64,000 nt of DNA from positions 186,001-250,000 of the forward strand of contig NZ_JALKAP010000004.1 of NCBI RefSeq assembly GCF_023016045.1, read 5' to 3'. This stretch comes from Marinobacter sp. S6332 (GTDB lineage Bacteria > Pseudomonadota > Gammaproteobacteria > Pseudomonadales > Oleiphilaceae). Both the position numbers and the translations under genes were made by a program. Numbering within the stretch: position 1 is the first letter of the stretch; the number at the start of each line of letters is the position of its first letter. Below, in pieces: positions 27,544 through 37,433 of the stretch. The notes under the pieces were generated by a model, which saw only the letters and a program-made list of their open reading frames with translations, was not told the DNA's origin and made no database searches.

Positions 27544-28953
27544 ATCTCAACCGGCACCCGCCTAGACTTAATCCGGGACACGCTATACACCTACACCCGT
27601 TGGCAGGTGATTGCCCTGCTGTTTCTCGGTTTTTCTGCCGGGTTACCGTTTTTGCTGGTTTTCTCCACTTTGAACGCCCGCTTGGCGGATGTGGGCGTGG
27701 AAACCGCCACTATCGGTTTTTTTAGTTGGCTGGGCATCACCTATTCCATCAAGGTGTTTTGGGCGCCGGTTGTGGACCGCCTGAAACTGCCGGTGCTGGA
27801 TAAGCTACTGGGTAAGCGCCGTAGCTGGATTCTGTTCGCGCAAGCGGGAATTGCAACGGGCCTATACCTGATGGCCCATGTGGACGCCATTGCGGTGCCC
27901 GAAACCATGGCACTTTGTGGGTTGCTGGTGGCCTTTTCCTCTGCAACGCAGGATGTGGCTATAGATGCCTATCGCATTGAGATTGCGGAGGAGCGTCTAC
28001 AGGCCGCGCTGGCGGCAACCTACATTTTCGGTTATCGGCTGGCTTTGTTGGTTGCCGGGGCTGGCGCTCTGTATTTGGCAGAGTTCTGGTCCTGGCAGGT
28101 GTCTTATGAGGTTATGGCTGCTCTGGTGGGCGTGGGAGCCGTAACCGTTTTGGTTGTGAAAGAACCTAGAGTGAACCACTATTCTGCAGCTCAGGATATA
28201 GCGCACAAAATTGAGCAAGAGGCCGCCAAGCGAACCCACCTTGGTCCACGGATAGCTCGGTTTGCGGGTTGGTTTTATGCGGCCGTGGCCGGTCCATTTT
28301 TGGATTTCTTTCGCCGCTATAAAGAGCTATCCATTGCGATTTTGTTAATGGTTGCCGTGTACCGCATTTCCGATATTGCCATGGGTGTGATGGCCAATCC
28401 CTTCTATCTGGATTTTATGGGCTTCAGCAAAACCCAAGTTGCAGACGTTACCAAAATTTTCGGTTTTTTCATGACCATCGCTGGCTCCCTCGCGGGCGGT
28501 GTTTTGGTTGTGCGCTATGGCACAAGGAAAATTCTTCTTATAGGCGCCATTCTGACCGCGAGCACCAATCTTTTGTTCGTGTTTCTGGCGCAGTACCCGC
28601 CCAATCTGGCCACCTTAGCGGTTGTGGTGAGTGCCGACAATCTCAGTGGCGGCATTGCCAATGTGGCCCTTATTGCTTGGCTTTCCAGTATGACCAGTGC
28701 CTCTTTCACTGCCACTCAGTATGCCTTGTTCAGTTCTCTAATGACTCTGCCAGGCAAGTTTTTGGGGGGCTTCTCAGGCATGGTGGTTGCGGGGTTTGGC
28801 TATGCAGAGTTTTTTCTGGTGGCGGGCCTTATGGGTGTCCCGGCTATTCTGTTGTCGGTGTTTATGATTCGTCAGGGTGAAAGACTGGATGCTCTGGCGC
28901 CGGATCATTCGGGTGGCAGCGAGTCAGATGTTCCTCAACCAACAGGAGGGTAG
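27544..28953 (+). CDS. AmpG-like MFS transporter (start codon uncertain)
   Basis: About 448-469 residues, 12 hydrophobic segments, opening LLFLGFSAGLPFLLVFSTLN and FFSWLGITYSIKVFWAPVVDR, typical of AmpG muropeptide permeases. AmpG carries anhydro-muropeptides to the cytoplasm for wall recycling. The only ordinary start (GTG, 27607) falls just before the first membrane helix and removes the normal N-terminal tail. A ribosome site CGGAGG (27531-27536) instead points at ATC (27544), which would add 21 residues resembling the family's tail. I annotate from ATC but either may be wrong. The next gene starts six bases after the stop. Confidence 0.85.
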   Translation: MSTGTRLDLIRDTLYTYTRWQVIALLFLGFSAGLPFLLVFSTLNARLADVGVETATIGFFSWLGITYSIKVFWAPVVDRLKLPVLDKLLGKRRSWILFAQAGIATGLYLMAHVDAIAVPETMALCGLLVAFSSATQDVAIDAYRIEIAEERLQAALAATYIFGYRLALLVAGAGALYLAEFWSWQVSYEVMAALVGVGAVTVLVVKEPRVNHYSAAQDIAHKIEQEAAKRTHLGPRIARFAGWFYAAVAGPFLDFFRRYKELSIAILLMVAVYRISDIAMGVMANPFYLDFMGFSKTQVADVTKIFGFFMTIAGSLAGGVLVVRYGTRKILLIGAILTASTNLLFVFLAQYPPNLATLAVVVSADNLSGGIANVALIAWLSSMTSASFTATQYALFSSLMTLPGKFLGGFSGMVVAGFGYAEFFLVAGLMGVPAILLSVFMIRQGERLDALAPDHSGGSESDVPQPTGG

Positions 28954-28958
28954 ATGCT

Positions 28959-29276
28959 GTGGAGCAGCGAGATGAGCCGACTAAAGACCAGAAAATTTGG
29001 CAGGTTGTTATTGCTATCCCGGCTGGCAAGGTCGCAAGTTACGGCCAAGTAGCAGAAATGGCGGGCCTTGGGCAACAGGCCCGTTACATTGGTCGCGCTC
29101 TGGGCAAGCTTCCTCAGGGCCACTCAGTCCCCTGGTATCGTGTTATCCGCAGCAATGGCCAAATTGCCTTTCCACAGGGCTCCGAAATTTACCAAGAACA
29201 GGTTGTTTTACTGGAGGCTGAAGGCGTGGAAGTAATCAATGGCCGGGTGGCTATGAGGCAGTTTCGTTGGCAATAA
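28959..29276 (+). CDS. Alkyltransferase-like protein (MGMT family without catalytic Cys)
   Basis: 105 residues, GTG start behind AGGAGGG. Matches the DNA-binding domain of O6-methylguanine-DNA methyltransferase (VVIAIPAGKVASYGQVAEMAG, ARYIGRALG), but the active-site PCHR is replaced by PWYR (W59). Such alkyltransferase-like (ATL) proteins cannot remove the alkyl group; they bind damaged bases and pass the lesion to nucleotide-excision repair. Its 3' end overlaps the end of hipA by 26 bases on the opposite strand. Confidence 0.92.
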   Translation: MEQRDEPTKDQKIWQVVIAIPAGKVASYGQVAEMAGLGQQARYIGRALGKLPQGHSVPWYRVIRSNGQIAFPQGSEIYQEQVVLLEAEGVEVINGRVAMRQFRWQ

Positions 29277-30417
29277 GAGCCTGAAGATGCTCAAGCACCA
29301 TCTGTTGTTGGTTGTTAGGGTTTTGTGCAAGACGATCTGTTAGATAGGGTGACAATTTTTTCAGAGCATTCAAACACTCGTCGTACAGAATGTTGGCTCG
29401 GGATGCTGTTAGCTCACAGACTTGTACACCAAATCGCTCAAGTTGCTTTCGGGATGTCCATTTTTTGCTGCCTGCAAGGGTGAGTGCGGGGATGTCCTGT
29501 TGGATGTACGCCGTTGTGCAGACGATATCGTAAGCCGGTGCCAGTATGACCGACTCTGAACTCTCGTATACCAAGCCGAAGTTCTTAAGGTGCGCGTCTC
29601 CGTTTTGTATAACGTTACTGATCACAAGCATTTTGAAGAACTGCTCCAGAGATCGGTTTTTGTTTTTGGGGCTCACAAAGGTTTTGATCGTTTTTGCGAC
29701 TTGCTCATAGCTGCCGGTGTACTTGTCTTCTCGCTGCTTTGCCTGAAGGACACACATATCTTCAAAGCCCAATGCGCTTCCGTCGTCGTTGAGGTCAAAC
29801 CGTTTCATGATGAAGAGTGATTCATCATCGGAGAGGTAGAACTCCGGCACAGGGATACCTGCATATTGGCATGCAAGCATGCAGCAGTATTCGTTTAGAG
29901 CAAGGGCTGGATAGTCTTGCCCCCAAGCTTTAACAATAAAATCATCCAAACGCAGAGTCGCTTTGTTCTCAAGTTGTGCCAGCACCTTGGGCTGTACGCC
30001 GCTCAGGGCAGAGCGCAATGCAAAACGTGAGACAAGTTCTTCGAAGAGATCTGGGTTGCCGGAATGCAAAAGTGTGTGCAAGTGAAGCGGCGGTTTTTCG
30101 AGTTGGTCATTGCGAGTGTACTCAATGCGCCCTCGGATATTTGGGGCAAGCAACTTGAGAAGCCCAAAGTCGTCCGTTTCTGTAATTTTGGCAAACTGCT
30201 TTTTTATGATTGAGAGCAGGTAGCCCTCAGGGAGATGCATCTCAAATATCGGGTGCAGCTGGCGGTGGCTGTAGTCCTTCCGACGCACGGGCATGGTCAG
30301 CGACACGAACTGATCCGAGGGCGTGGCGTTGCTGTAGCGGAAAACAAACTCTTCATCTTCTTGAAATAGCTTCCCTGCTTGCTGGTTTTCAACACATACG
30401 TTTAGCTCATTGCTCAT
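29251..30417 (-). CDS. hipA: HipA-family serine/threonine kinase toxin
   Basis: 388 residues. Has a HipA N-terminal domain (NVCVENQQAGKLFQEDEEF, LTMPVRRKDY) and the kinase fold: ALSGVQPKVLAQ, catalytic IQNGDAHLKNFGLVY (Asp and Asn) and the metal-binding APAYDIVCT. HipA phosphorylates glutamyl-tRNA synthetase in E. coli and causes growth arrest; the target here is unknown. The start overlaps the antitoxin stop by 11 bases, so the two are coupled. Confidence 0.92.
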   Translation of the reverse strand: MSNELNVCVENQQAGKLFQEDEEFVFRYSNATPSDQFVSLTMPVRRKDYSHRQLHPIFEMHLPEGYLLSIIKKQFAKITETDDFGLLKLLAPNIRGRIEYTRNDQLEKPPLHLHTLLHSGNPDLFEELVSRFALRSALSGVQPKVLAQLENKATLRLDDFIVKAWGQDYPALALNEYCCMLACQYAGIPVPEFYLSDDESLFIMKRFDLNDDGSALGFEDMCVLQAKQREDKYTGSYEQVAKTIKTFVSPKNKNRSLEQFFKMLVISNVIQNGDAHLKNFGLVYESSESVILAPAYDIVCTTAYIQQDIPALTLAGSKKWTSRKQLERFGVQVCELTASRANILYDECLNALKKLSPYLTDRLAQNPNNQQQMVLEHLQALIANETAS

Positions 30418-30649
30418 CCCTCAGCTCCTCAAACGTAGGAAAAGGCGACTTGTCTCGAATGGCTAGTTCTTTGCCCAGATAGTCCAGTACCTTCATGATT
30501 TTCCGAATGCCAATGTCGCCCGACCGGCCATTTTCGAGCGCGTTGATTGTGGCCCGTGAGATGCCAAGGTGCTCTGCCATTTTTTGTTGGGACACTCCGT
30601 GTTGCTGGCGCAAGGCAGAGATAGTTTGTCCTAAGGTTTGGTAATCCAT
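30407..30649 (-). CDS. hipB: HipB-like antitoxin, HTH XRE family
   Basis: 80 residues. A Cro/CI-type helix-turn-helix (ISALRQQHGVSQQKMAEHLG then ISRATINALENG) fills residues 10-45, followed by a short tail ending LRDEQ. First gene of the hipBA operon. Expected to repress the operon and to bind HipA. Confidence 0.93.
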   Translation of the reverse strand: MDYQTLGQTISALRQQHGVSQQKMAEHLGISRATINALENGRSGDIGIRKIMKVLDYLGKELAIRDKSPFPTFEELRDEQ

Positions 30650-30669
30650 TTAGATATGCACTTTTATGA

Positions 30670-30690
30670 CTAATTTAATTTACATATTAG
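30670..30690. promoter_or_regulatory. Inverted repeat upstream of hipBA, candidate operator
   Basis: CTAAT (30670-30674) and ATTAG (30686-30690) form an interrupted inverted repeat in an AT-rich region 21-41 bp before hipB. The position suits a HipB operator; the assignment is inferred from location only. Confidence 0.4.
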
Positions 30691-30844
30691 GTTTCAATCC
30701 TGTTTTGTAAAGTATTTTATTCAATTCGGGTTGTGCCAATAAGAGGTTTTGCTAAGTCGCCTAGCCAGACAAATACCCACCAAATCTTGAAGTTTCAGGT
30801 TTTGCCCTAAATTAAATAGTACGTGCCGCGATGACGAGACCCTG

Positions 30845-31387
30845 ATGCCCATATTTTTGTTTATTTTTATTATCATGCCCATCGCCGAAATGGCTGTGCT
30901 CATTCAGGTTGGTAGCGCAATTGGTGTTTTCAATACTATCGGTTTTGTACTGCTGACAGCGGTGATTGGCGCCTGGTTGCTACGGCAGCAAGGGCTGGCG
31001 ACGCTGCTCAAGGCCAATCAACGCCTGAACAGCGGCGAGTTGCCCGCAAAAGAGGTGGCAGAAGGGTTAATTTTGGCGGTGGGTGGCGTGCTTTTGCTTA
31101 CCCCCGGCTTCATTACCGACGCTGTCGGGTTTTTATGTTTGCTGCCGTTTAGCAGGCACTGGCTAGCTGCGCAAGCCTTGAAGCGCATGGTGGTATCGAG
31201 CCAAGGCGGCGGTTTTTATTTCCGCGCTGGCGGTGGCCGTTCTCCGTTCGGAGACGACCCTTTTGGTGATCGCAGCAACCCCTTCGGGCGCCAGCGCCCG
31301 TTCGACCGTGATGGGAGCGGCGATATTATCGAAGGGGAATACCGGGACGAGACAAAAACCGACCGGGATCGCCTCGATAAAAAGTGA
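30845..31387 (+). CDS. fxsA: FxsA-family inner-membrane protein
   Basis: 180 residues. N-terminal membrane helix (IFLFIFIIMPIAEMAVLIQV), then ILTAVIGAWLLRQQGL-like sequence, GELPAKEVAEGLILAVGGVL and LTPGFITDAVGFL, all typical of FxsA. The tail is hydrophilic with Gly, Asp and Arg. In E. coli it relieves F-plasmid exclusion of phage T7; its normal role is unclear. It precedes groESL, as in many gammaproteobacteria. Confidence 0.93.
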   Translation: MPIFLFIFIIMPIAEMAVLIQVGSAIGVFNTIGFVLLTAVIGAWLLRQQGLATLLKANQRLNSGELPAKEVAEGLILAVGGVLLLTPGFITDAVGFLCLLPFSRHWLAAQALKRMVVSSQGGGFYFRAGGGRSPFGDDPFGDRSNPFGRQRPFDRDGSGDIIEGEYRDETKTDRDRLDKK

Positions 31388-31406
31388 AAAATTTATGGGT
31401 GCGGGT

Positions 31407-31434
31407 GTTGAAAACCCCCGGGCCAACCCCACAT
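31407..31434 (+). promoter_or_regulatory. Sigma-32 heat-shock promoter for groESL
   Basis: GTTGAAA, 13 bases, then CCCCACAT, against the RpoH consensus CTTGAAA-N13/14-CCCCATNT. It lies about 150 bp before groES. No CIRCE-type inverted repeat is seen. Confidence 0.85.
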
Positions 31435-31580
31435 AGGTTTCACAAGTTAGCCGCAGGCTGATACTGGCTGGAAAACAGCAAGTTAGAGGCCGGGCAATTT
31501 TGTCGGATTGCATTTGCAATTCGGCCATCAACAGCAAATGTCATTGCCACATTAATCTGACTAATTGGAGAAACCGAGCA

Positions 31581-31868
31581 ATGAAGATTCGTCCGCTACA
31601 CGATCGTGTCGTTGTACGCCGTAAAGAAGAAGAAGAGAAAACTGCAGGTGGCATCGTGCTGCCGGGTAACGCTAAGGAAAAGCCGTCTCAAGGTGAAGTT
31701 ATCGCCGTGGGTAACGGTCGTGTTCTGGAAAATGGCGAGACCCGTGCGCTGGCAGTCAAGGCGGGTGACACCGTGGTATTTGGCCAATACGCCGGCAACA
31801 CCGTAAAGGTAGACGGTGAAGAGCTGCTCATCATGAGTGAAAGCGATATTTACGGCGTGCTTGAGTGA
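31581..31868 (+). CDS. groES: Co-chaperonin GroES
   Basis: Lid of the GroEL cage. 95 residues: [20 protein letters not shown], the mobile-loop region [20 protein letters not shown], and ESDIYGVLE at the end. The ATG at 31581 follows TTGGAGAAACCGAGCA; upstream in-frame codons are not part of the protein. Confidence 0.98.
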   Translation: MKIRPLHDRVVVRRKEEEEKTAGGIVLPGNAKEKPSQGEVIAVGNGRVLENGETRALAVKAGDTVVFGQYAGNTVKVDGEELLIMSESDIYGVLE

Positions 31869-31928
31869 TCGCTGAAGCAATTCGCACGAACAGTCAGTAA
31901 CCCGATTGATTCAACGAATTCGGTTTAA

Positions 31929-33599
<1,671 letters not shown>

Positions 33600-33665
33600 T
33601 GCCGTTCATAACTTGCTGATTCCGACTGCGTCTCAAATTGAGAGGCGTGGCCTGATCTGCTCTCG

Positions 33666-33710
33666 AAAACCCCGCGTCGGTTCACACTGGCGTGGGGTTT
33701 TTGTTTTTTT
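33666..33710 (+). terminator. Terminator after groEL
   Basis: AAAACCCCGCG pairs with CGTGGGGTTTT around a 14-base loop and is followed by a long T-rich tail. Confidence 0.88.
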
Positions 33711-33774
33711 GTCATGAACTTGGCGAGAGCGTTTGTTAGACTCGGCAACCTGCCAACTGTTTGTGTGTATCTGA

Positions 33775-34566
33775 ATGAGTGACGCTGAATCCAAGCCTTT
33801 CTTCCGCCTCGGTAAGCTGTTTTTGCTTATGCTGCTTGGGCTGTTTTTTTATATCGGCGCACTGATTGTGTTTGTTCCTGCTGGCTGGGTGTGGCATCAG
33901 GCTTCTGCTCATATTTCCTTGCCACCTCAGGTTCAAGTGAAGCAGGTGGCGGGTAAGTTATGGGATGGTGCGGCTGGTGTTGTTGTCGCGGGATTTCCTT
34001 TACGGATTGAATGGGCGCTAGGCTGGCCGTCTATTACGGGTTTGGAGCAGACGGTGCGGGTTTCTGTGGAATCTCGACAGTCGTCTATTACGGGCGATAT
34101 AACCTTGGGCTGGCCTGCAAATGCTCGGCTGAATGCTCGCGGTCATGTGGCCGTGGTTGAGTTTGAAGAACTGATCCGCCGCAGCGGTGGCGCGATGATT
34201 GAGGGTGATGTAAGTATCGACCGCTTAATTCTCGAGTGGGCGGATGACCGCGTGGTTCGTGCGGACGGTCTCGGAAGATGGGCTGGCGGGAGTGTAAGCT
34301 GGCCTATGGGTAACCAGACAGGGCAGGCACAGTTCCCACCCATGCAGGCTAATATGGATACCACAAGCGGCGGTGTGGGGCTGGTTGTTTCAGAGCAGGC
34401 GGGTAACGGCCCGGCTGCAGATGCCAATATTCTGTGGAACGGCATGATGGAATTGCGGGTTTACAAGCGCATGATAGATCTGGCTGGGCAGCCTTGGTCG
34501 GACACAGCTAGCCCCGATGATGTTGTGTTCCGCATAAAACAGCCTCTATTGCCGGAGGCTCGTTGA
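33775..34566 (+). CDS. gspN: Type II secretion system protein N
   Basis: 263 residues. One N-terminal membrane segment (LFLLMLLGLFFYIGALIVFV), then a periplasmic domain beginning with QVKQVAGKLWDGAA, the GspN pattern. First of a gspN-C-D operon; the stop overlaps the gspC start (ATGA). The other secretion genes (E-M) are not in the window. Confidence 0.88.
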   Translation: MSDAESKPFFRLGKLFLLMLLGLFFYIGALIVFVPAGWVWHQASAHISLPPQVQVKQVAGKLWDGAAGVVVAGFPLRIEWALGWPSITGLEQTVRVSVESRQSSITGDITLGWPANARLNARGHVAVVEFEELIRRSGGAMIEGDVSIDRLILEWADDRVVRADGLGRWAGGSVSWPMGNQTGQAQFPPMQANMDTTSGGVGLVVSEQAGNGPAADANILWNGMMELRVYKRMIDLAGQPWSDTASPDDVVFRIKQPLLPEAR

Positions 34567-35429
34567 TGACGGCTATGCCAGCCCCGGAAACTCAGCATCG
34601 AATAGCGAAAGCAGTCGCCAACTTACTTCTTATGTGGCTGGTCATTTATTTGGGCATCGCGATGGCGAATGTCACTTGGCTTTTCGTCTGGCAAGACAAG
34701 CCGGTTGCGGTTTCTTCTGGTCCTGACTCCTCCGCGGGTAGGGCTTCCGGGAGTTTGAGTTCAAGTAGCTATCCCATGGCAAGCTACGAGTTTTTTGGTC
34801 GCGCGGAAGCGACGGGAGAAGTGGCAGAAGCTGCTAAGCGAGCTGCGCCGGAAACAGGGTTGAGCCTTAGGCTTGAAGGTGTTCTAGTAGGTCAGCGTCC
34901 GGAAGACTCTGGTGCTATAGTGGCTGGGAGCAATGGCGAAACAGCCTGGTATCGTGTTGGCGACGTTTTGCCCGGTAATGCCGAACTGGCCGAAGTTGAG
35001 TCCGAGCGCATATTGATTCGCCGGGGCGGACGCTATGAGTCATTAAACTTCGAGGAAGATGACGCATCCACAATGGTTGCGGAAGTTGCCCGCAGGCCTT
35101 CAGAATCCTCGCCCGAAGCGTTTTTAGAAAACGCACGGCAGCAACTCGATAGCGCTGGGGTGGCCGCTCTAACGCCTTACGGCCTTAGCCCGGTTGATGA
35201 CACAGGTGCCTCGGGTTATGTGTACAACGGTTCCAATGCCATGCTGAATGCTGTGAATCTCAAAGCTGGCGATGTGATTACTGCCATCAACGGGCAACGC
35301 TTGGGTGATGTGGAGCAGGATCGCTCGCTGTTGGAGAGTTGGCGTGGCCAGGCCAGCCTTGATATAGAAATCGAACGTGACGGGTCTATCCTCACCATAA
35401 GTTATGCCATACCTGAGCAGTGGCGCTGA
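34566..35429 (+). CDS. gspC: Type II secretion system protein C
   Basis: 287 residues. Membrane helix (LLLMWLVIYLGIAMANVTWL), homology region (LSLRLEGVLVGQRPEDSGAI ... YRVGDVLPG), then a C-terminal PDZ-like domain (NLKAGDVITAINGQRL). GspC links the inner-membrane platform to the GspD secretin. The ATG overlaps the gspN stop and has GGAGGC upstream; an in-frame TTG lies one codon earlier. Confidence 0.92.
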   Translation: MTAMPAPETQHRIAKAVANLLLMWLVIYLGIAMANVTWLFVWQDKPVAVSSGPDSSAGRASGSLSSSSYPMASYEFFGRAEATGEVAEAAKRAAPETGLSLRLEGVLVGQRPEDSGAIVAGSNGETAWYRVGDVLPGNAELAEVESERILIRRGGRYESLNFEEDDASTMVAEVARRPSESSPEAFLENARQQLDSAGVAALTPYGLSPVDDTGASGYVYNGSNAMLNAVNLKAGDVITAINGQRLGDVEQDRSLLESWRGQASLDIEIERDGSILTISYAIPEQWR

Positions 35430-35461
35430 CAGGGTTCATCGATACAGGACGAAATCGCCAG

Positions 35462-37423
35462 ATGTATAACTACAAGACCAATTTATTGCGGACCTTGGCT
35501 CTGCTTATCCTTCTTCCTCTTATGTCGGCAGCCTACGCTCAGGACGAAACCTGGCGGCTTAACCTCAAAGACGCAGACATCCGCGCTTTTGTTACTCAGG
35601 TTGCAGACATTACCGGGTACAGCTTTGTGGTAGACCCTAGGGTGAAAGGCAAGGTAACGGTTCTTTCCAGTGCCCCGATGAACAAAAACGAAATCTACGA
35701 TCTGTTTCTAGCCGTGCTCAACGTGCATGGATTTACGGCTATTCCCGGGGAAGAGGTTATCAAGGTTGTTCAGCAAGTTGATGCGAAGCAGTCCGCCGAA
35801 GTGCTGGGGCGTTTCTCAAGTATTCCCTCCGAGCAGCTTATAACCCGGGTTATTCAGATCGATAACGCCAACGCGCTGGAGCTGGTTCCTATTCTGCGGC
35901 CCTTGGTCGCAAAGTATGGCCATCTTGCAGGTGTAGCTGCAGCCAACGCCCTAATTATTAGTGATCACGCCTCCAACATTAAGCGTATGGAGCAAATTGT
36001 TAGGGAGCTAGATAGCCCGTCGAAATACGAAGTGGAAGTTATCAAGCTAAAAGAGGCTTGGGTTGGCGATATGGTTGCTTTGTTGCAAGAGCTTGCTCCG
36101 GATGAGCTTGGCCGTGCAGGTACAGATAACTCTGCAAGAAAATACAGCGTTACCGCTGATGAGCGCAGCAATCGCCTTATTCTTCGTGGCGATGAAACCT
36201 TTCGCGGAAAAATGCGCGGCTTGATTGCACAGCTGGATCAGCCTTCCGCCAGTGGCGGGGCCACCAAAGTTATCCGTCTTAAGCATGCCGATGCAAAGGG
36301 CCTTAGTGAGCTTTTAAAAGGCATTATGGGTGAGGTCACCAAAGAAACAGCCGGTGGAAGTGGTGCGGCCGGTGGTGGCGCCAGTACAAAGCCCCAGGGT
36401 AATTTTGCGGTATTTGCAGATGAAGGGCTAAACGCATTGGTTGTTCGGGGCGAGCCGTCTTTGATGCAGGAGGCTGAGGAAATTGTCGCTGCGCTGGATG
36501 TGCGCCGTGCTCAGGTGTTGATTGAAGCTGCGATTGTGGAGATCAGTGATGAACTGGGTCAAGATCTGGGCGTTCAGGTAGCTGTTGGCGATGAGTCAGG
36601 CTCTTCAACACCTGTGGTGGGCACCAATTTTGGCAACGTAGGTAAGAGCCTCGGTGATGTGCTGAGCGCGATATTGACCGAGTCAGCGATTACGCCAGCT
36701 GTTGGCGGCATAACCTTGGGTGCTGGCCAGAGGGACAAGGGTGGAGTTAGCTGGGGTATTCTACTACAGGCCCTGTCTACGTCAGCTGCGGCTAACCTGT
36801 TATCGACGCCAAGCATCATTACACTGGATAACCAAGAGTCGGAGATTATTGTGGGCCAGAACGTGCCTTTCCGCACGGGTCAATCCACGGTGGCAGGTGA
36901 TGGCACCACTAACCCGTTCACGACCATTGAGCGCCGTGATATTGGTCTTACGCTAAAGGTAACACCAACAATCAGCGCGGACGGCCTTGTGAGACTGGTG
37001 GTGGAGCAAACAACGGAAAGCGTAGCCGATAGCATTGATAACGCTTCTGATATCGTTACTAACAAGCGTGAGATCAAGACAACCGTGCTCGCGGATGATG
37101 GCGAAACCATAGTGCTGGGTGGTCTTACCCGCGATGATTACTCGGTGAGCAAGAGCAAGGTGCCGTTGCTGGGCGATATCCCCTATCTTGGCCGACTGTT
37201 TTCATCAGAGTCTGAGCGCCGAGTAAAGCGAAACCTGCTGGTTTTTTTGCGGCCGAAAATCATGTTGGGTAAGGCGGAAGCGGTTACGGTTACCTCGGAG
37301 AAGTTCAATAAACTCTGGAAGGTGAATCTCGACATACGCAACAAGCTGGGACTGCCAGAAGTTAAAGCAAACCCTGGTGTAAATGTCTTGTTCAGTGCAG
37401 GGGAGGGTGAGCAGGCCCGATAA
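35462..37423 (+). CDS. gspD: Type II secretion system secretin GspD
   Basis: Outer-membrane channel. 653 residues from the ATG at 35462, which starts a good signal peptide (LLRTLALLILLPLMSAAYA, cleavage after AYA). A GTG 42 bases upstream overlaps gspC but would place 14 extra residues before the signal. N0-N3 domains follow (LKDADIRAFVTQVADITGYS; RVIQIDNANALELVPILRPL), then the secretin core (VPFRTGQ, VPLLGDIPYLGRLF). Confidence 0.95.
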   Translation: MYNYKTNLLRTLALLILLPLMSAAYAQDETWRLNLKDADIRAFVTQVADITGYSFVVDPRVKGKVTVLSSAPMNKNEIYDLFLAVLNVHGFTAIPGEEVIKVVQQVDAKQSAEVLGRFSSIPSEQLITRVIQIDNANALELVPILRPLVAKYGHLAGVAAANALIISDHASNIKRMEQIVRELDSPSKYEVEVIKLKEAWVGDMVALLQELAPDELGRAGTDNSARKYSVTADERSNRLILRGDETFRGKMRGLIAQLDQPSASGGATKVIRLKHADAKGLSELLKGIMGEVTKETAGGSGAAGGGASTKPQGNFAVFADEGLNALVVRGEPSLMQEAEEIVAALDVRRAQVLIEAAIVEISDELGQDLGVQVAVGDESGSSTPVVGTNFGNVGKSLGDVLSAILTESAITPAVGGITLGAGQRDKGGVSWGILLQALSTSAAANLLSTPSIITLDNQESEIIVGQNVPFRTGQSTVAGDGTTNPFTTIERRDIGLTLKVTPTISADGLVRLVVEQTTESVADSIDNASDIVTNKREIKTTVLADDGETIVLGGLTRDDYSVSKSKVPLLGDIPYLGRLFSSESERRVKRNLLVFLRPKIMLGKAEAVTVTSEKFNKLWKVNLDIRNKLGLPEVKANPGVNVLFSAGEGEQAR

Positions 37424-37433
37424 GTCTGCTAGC

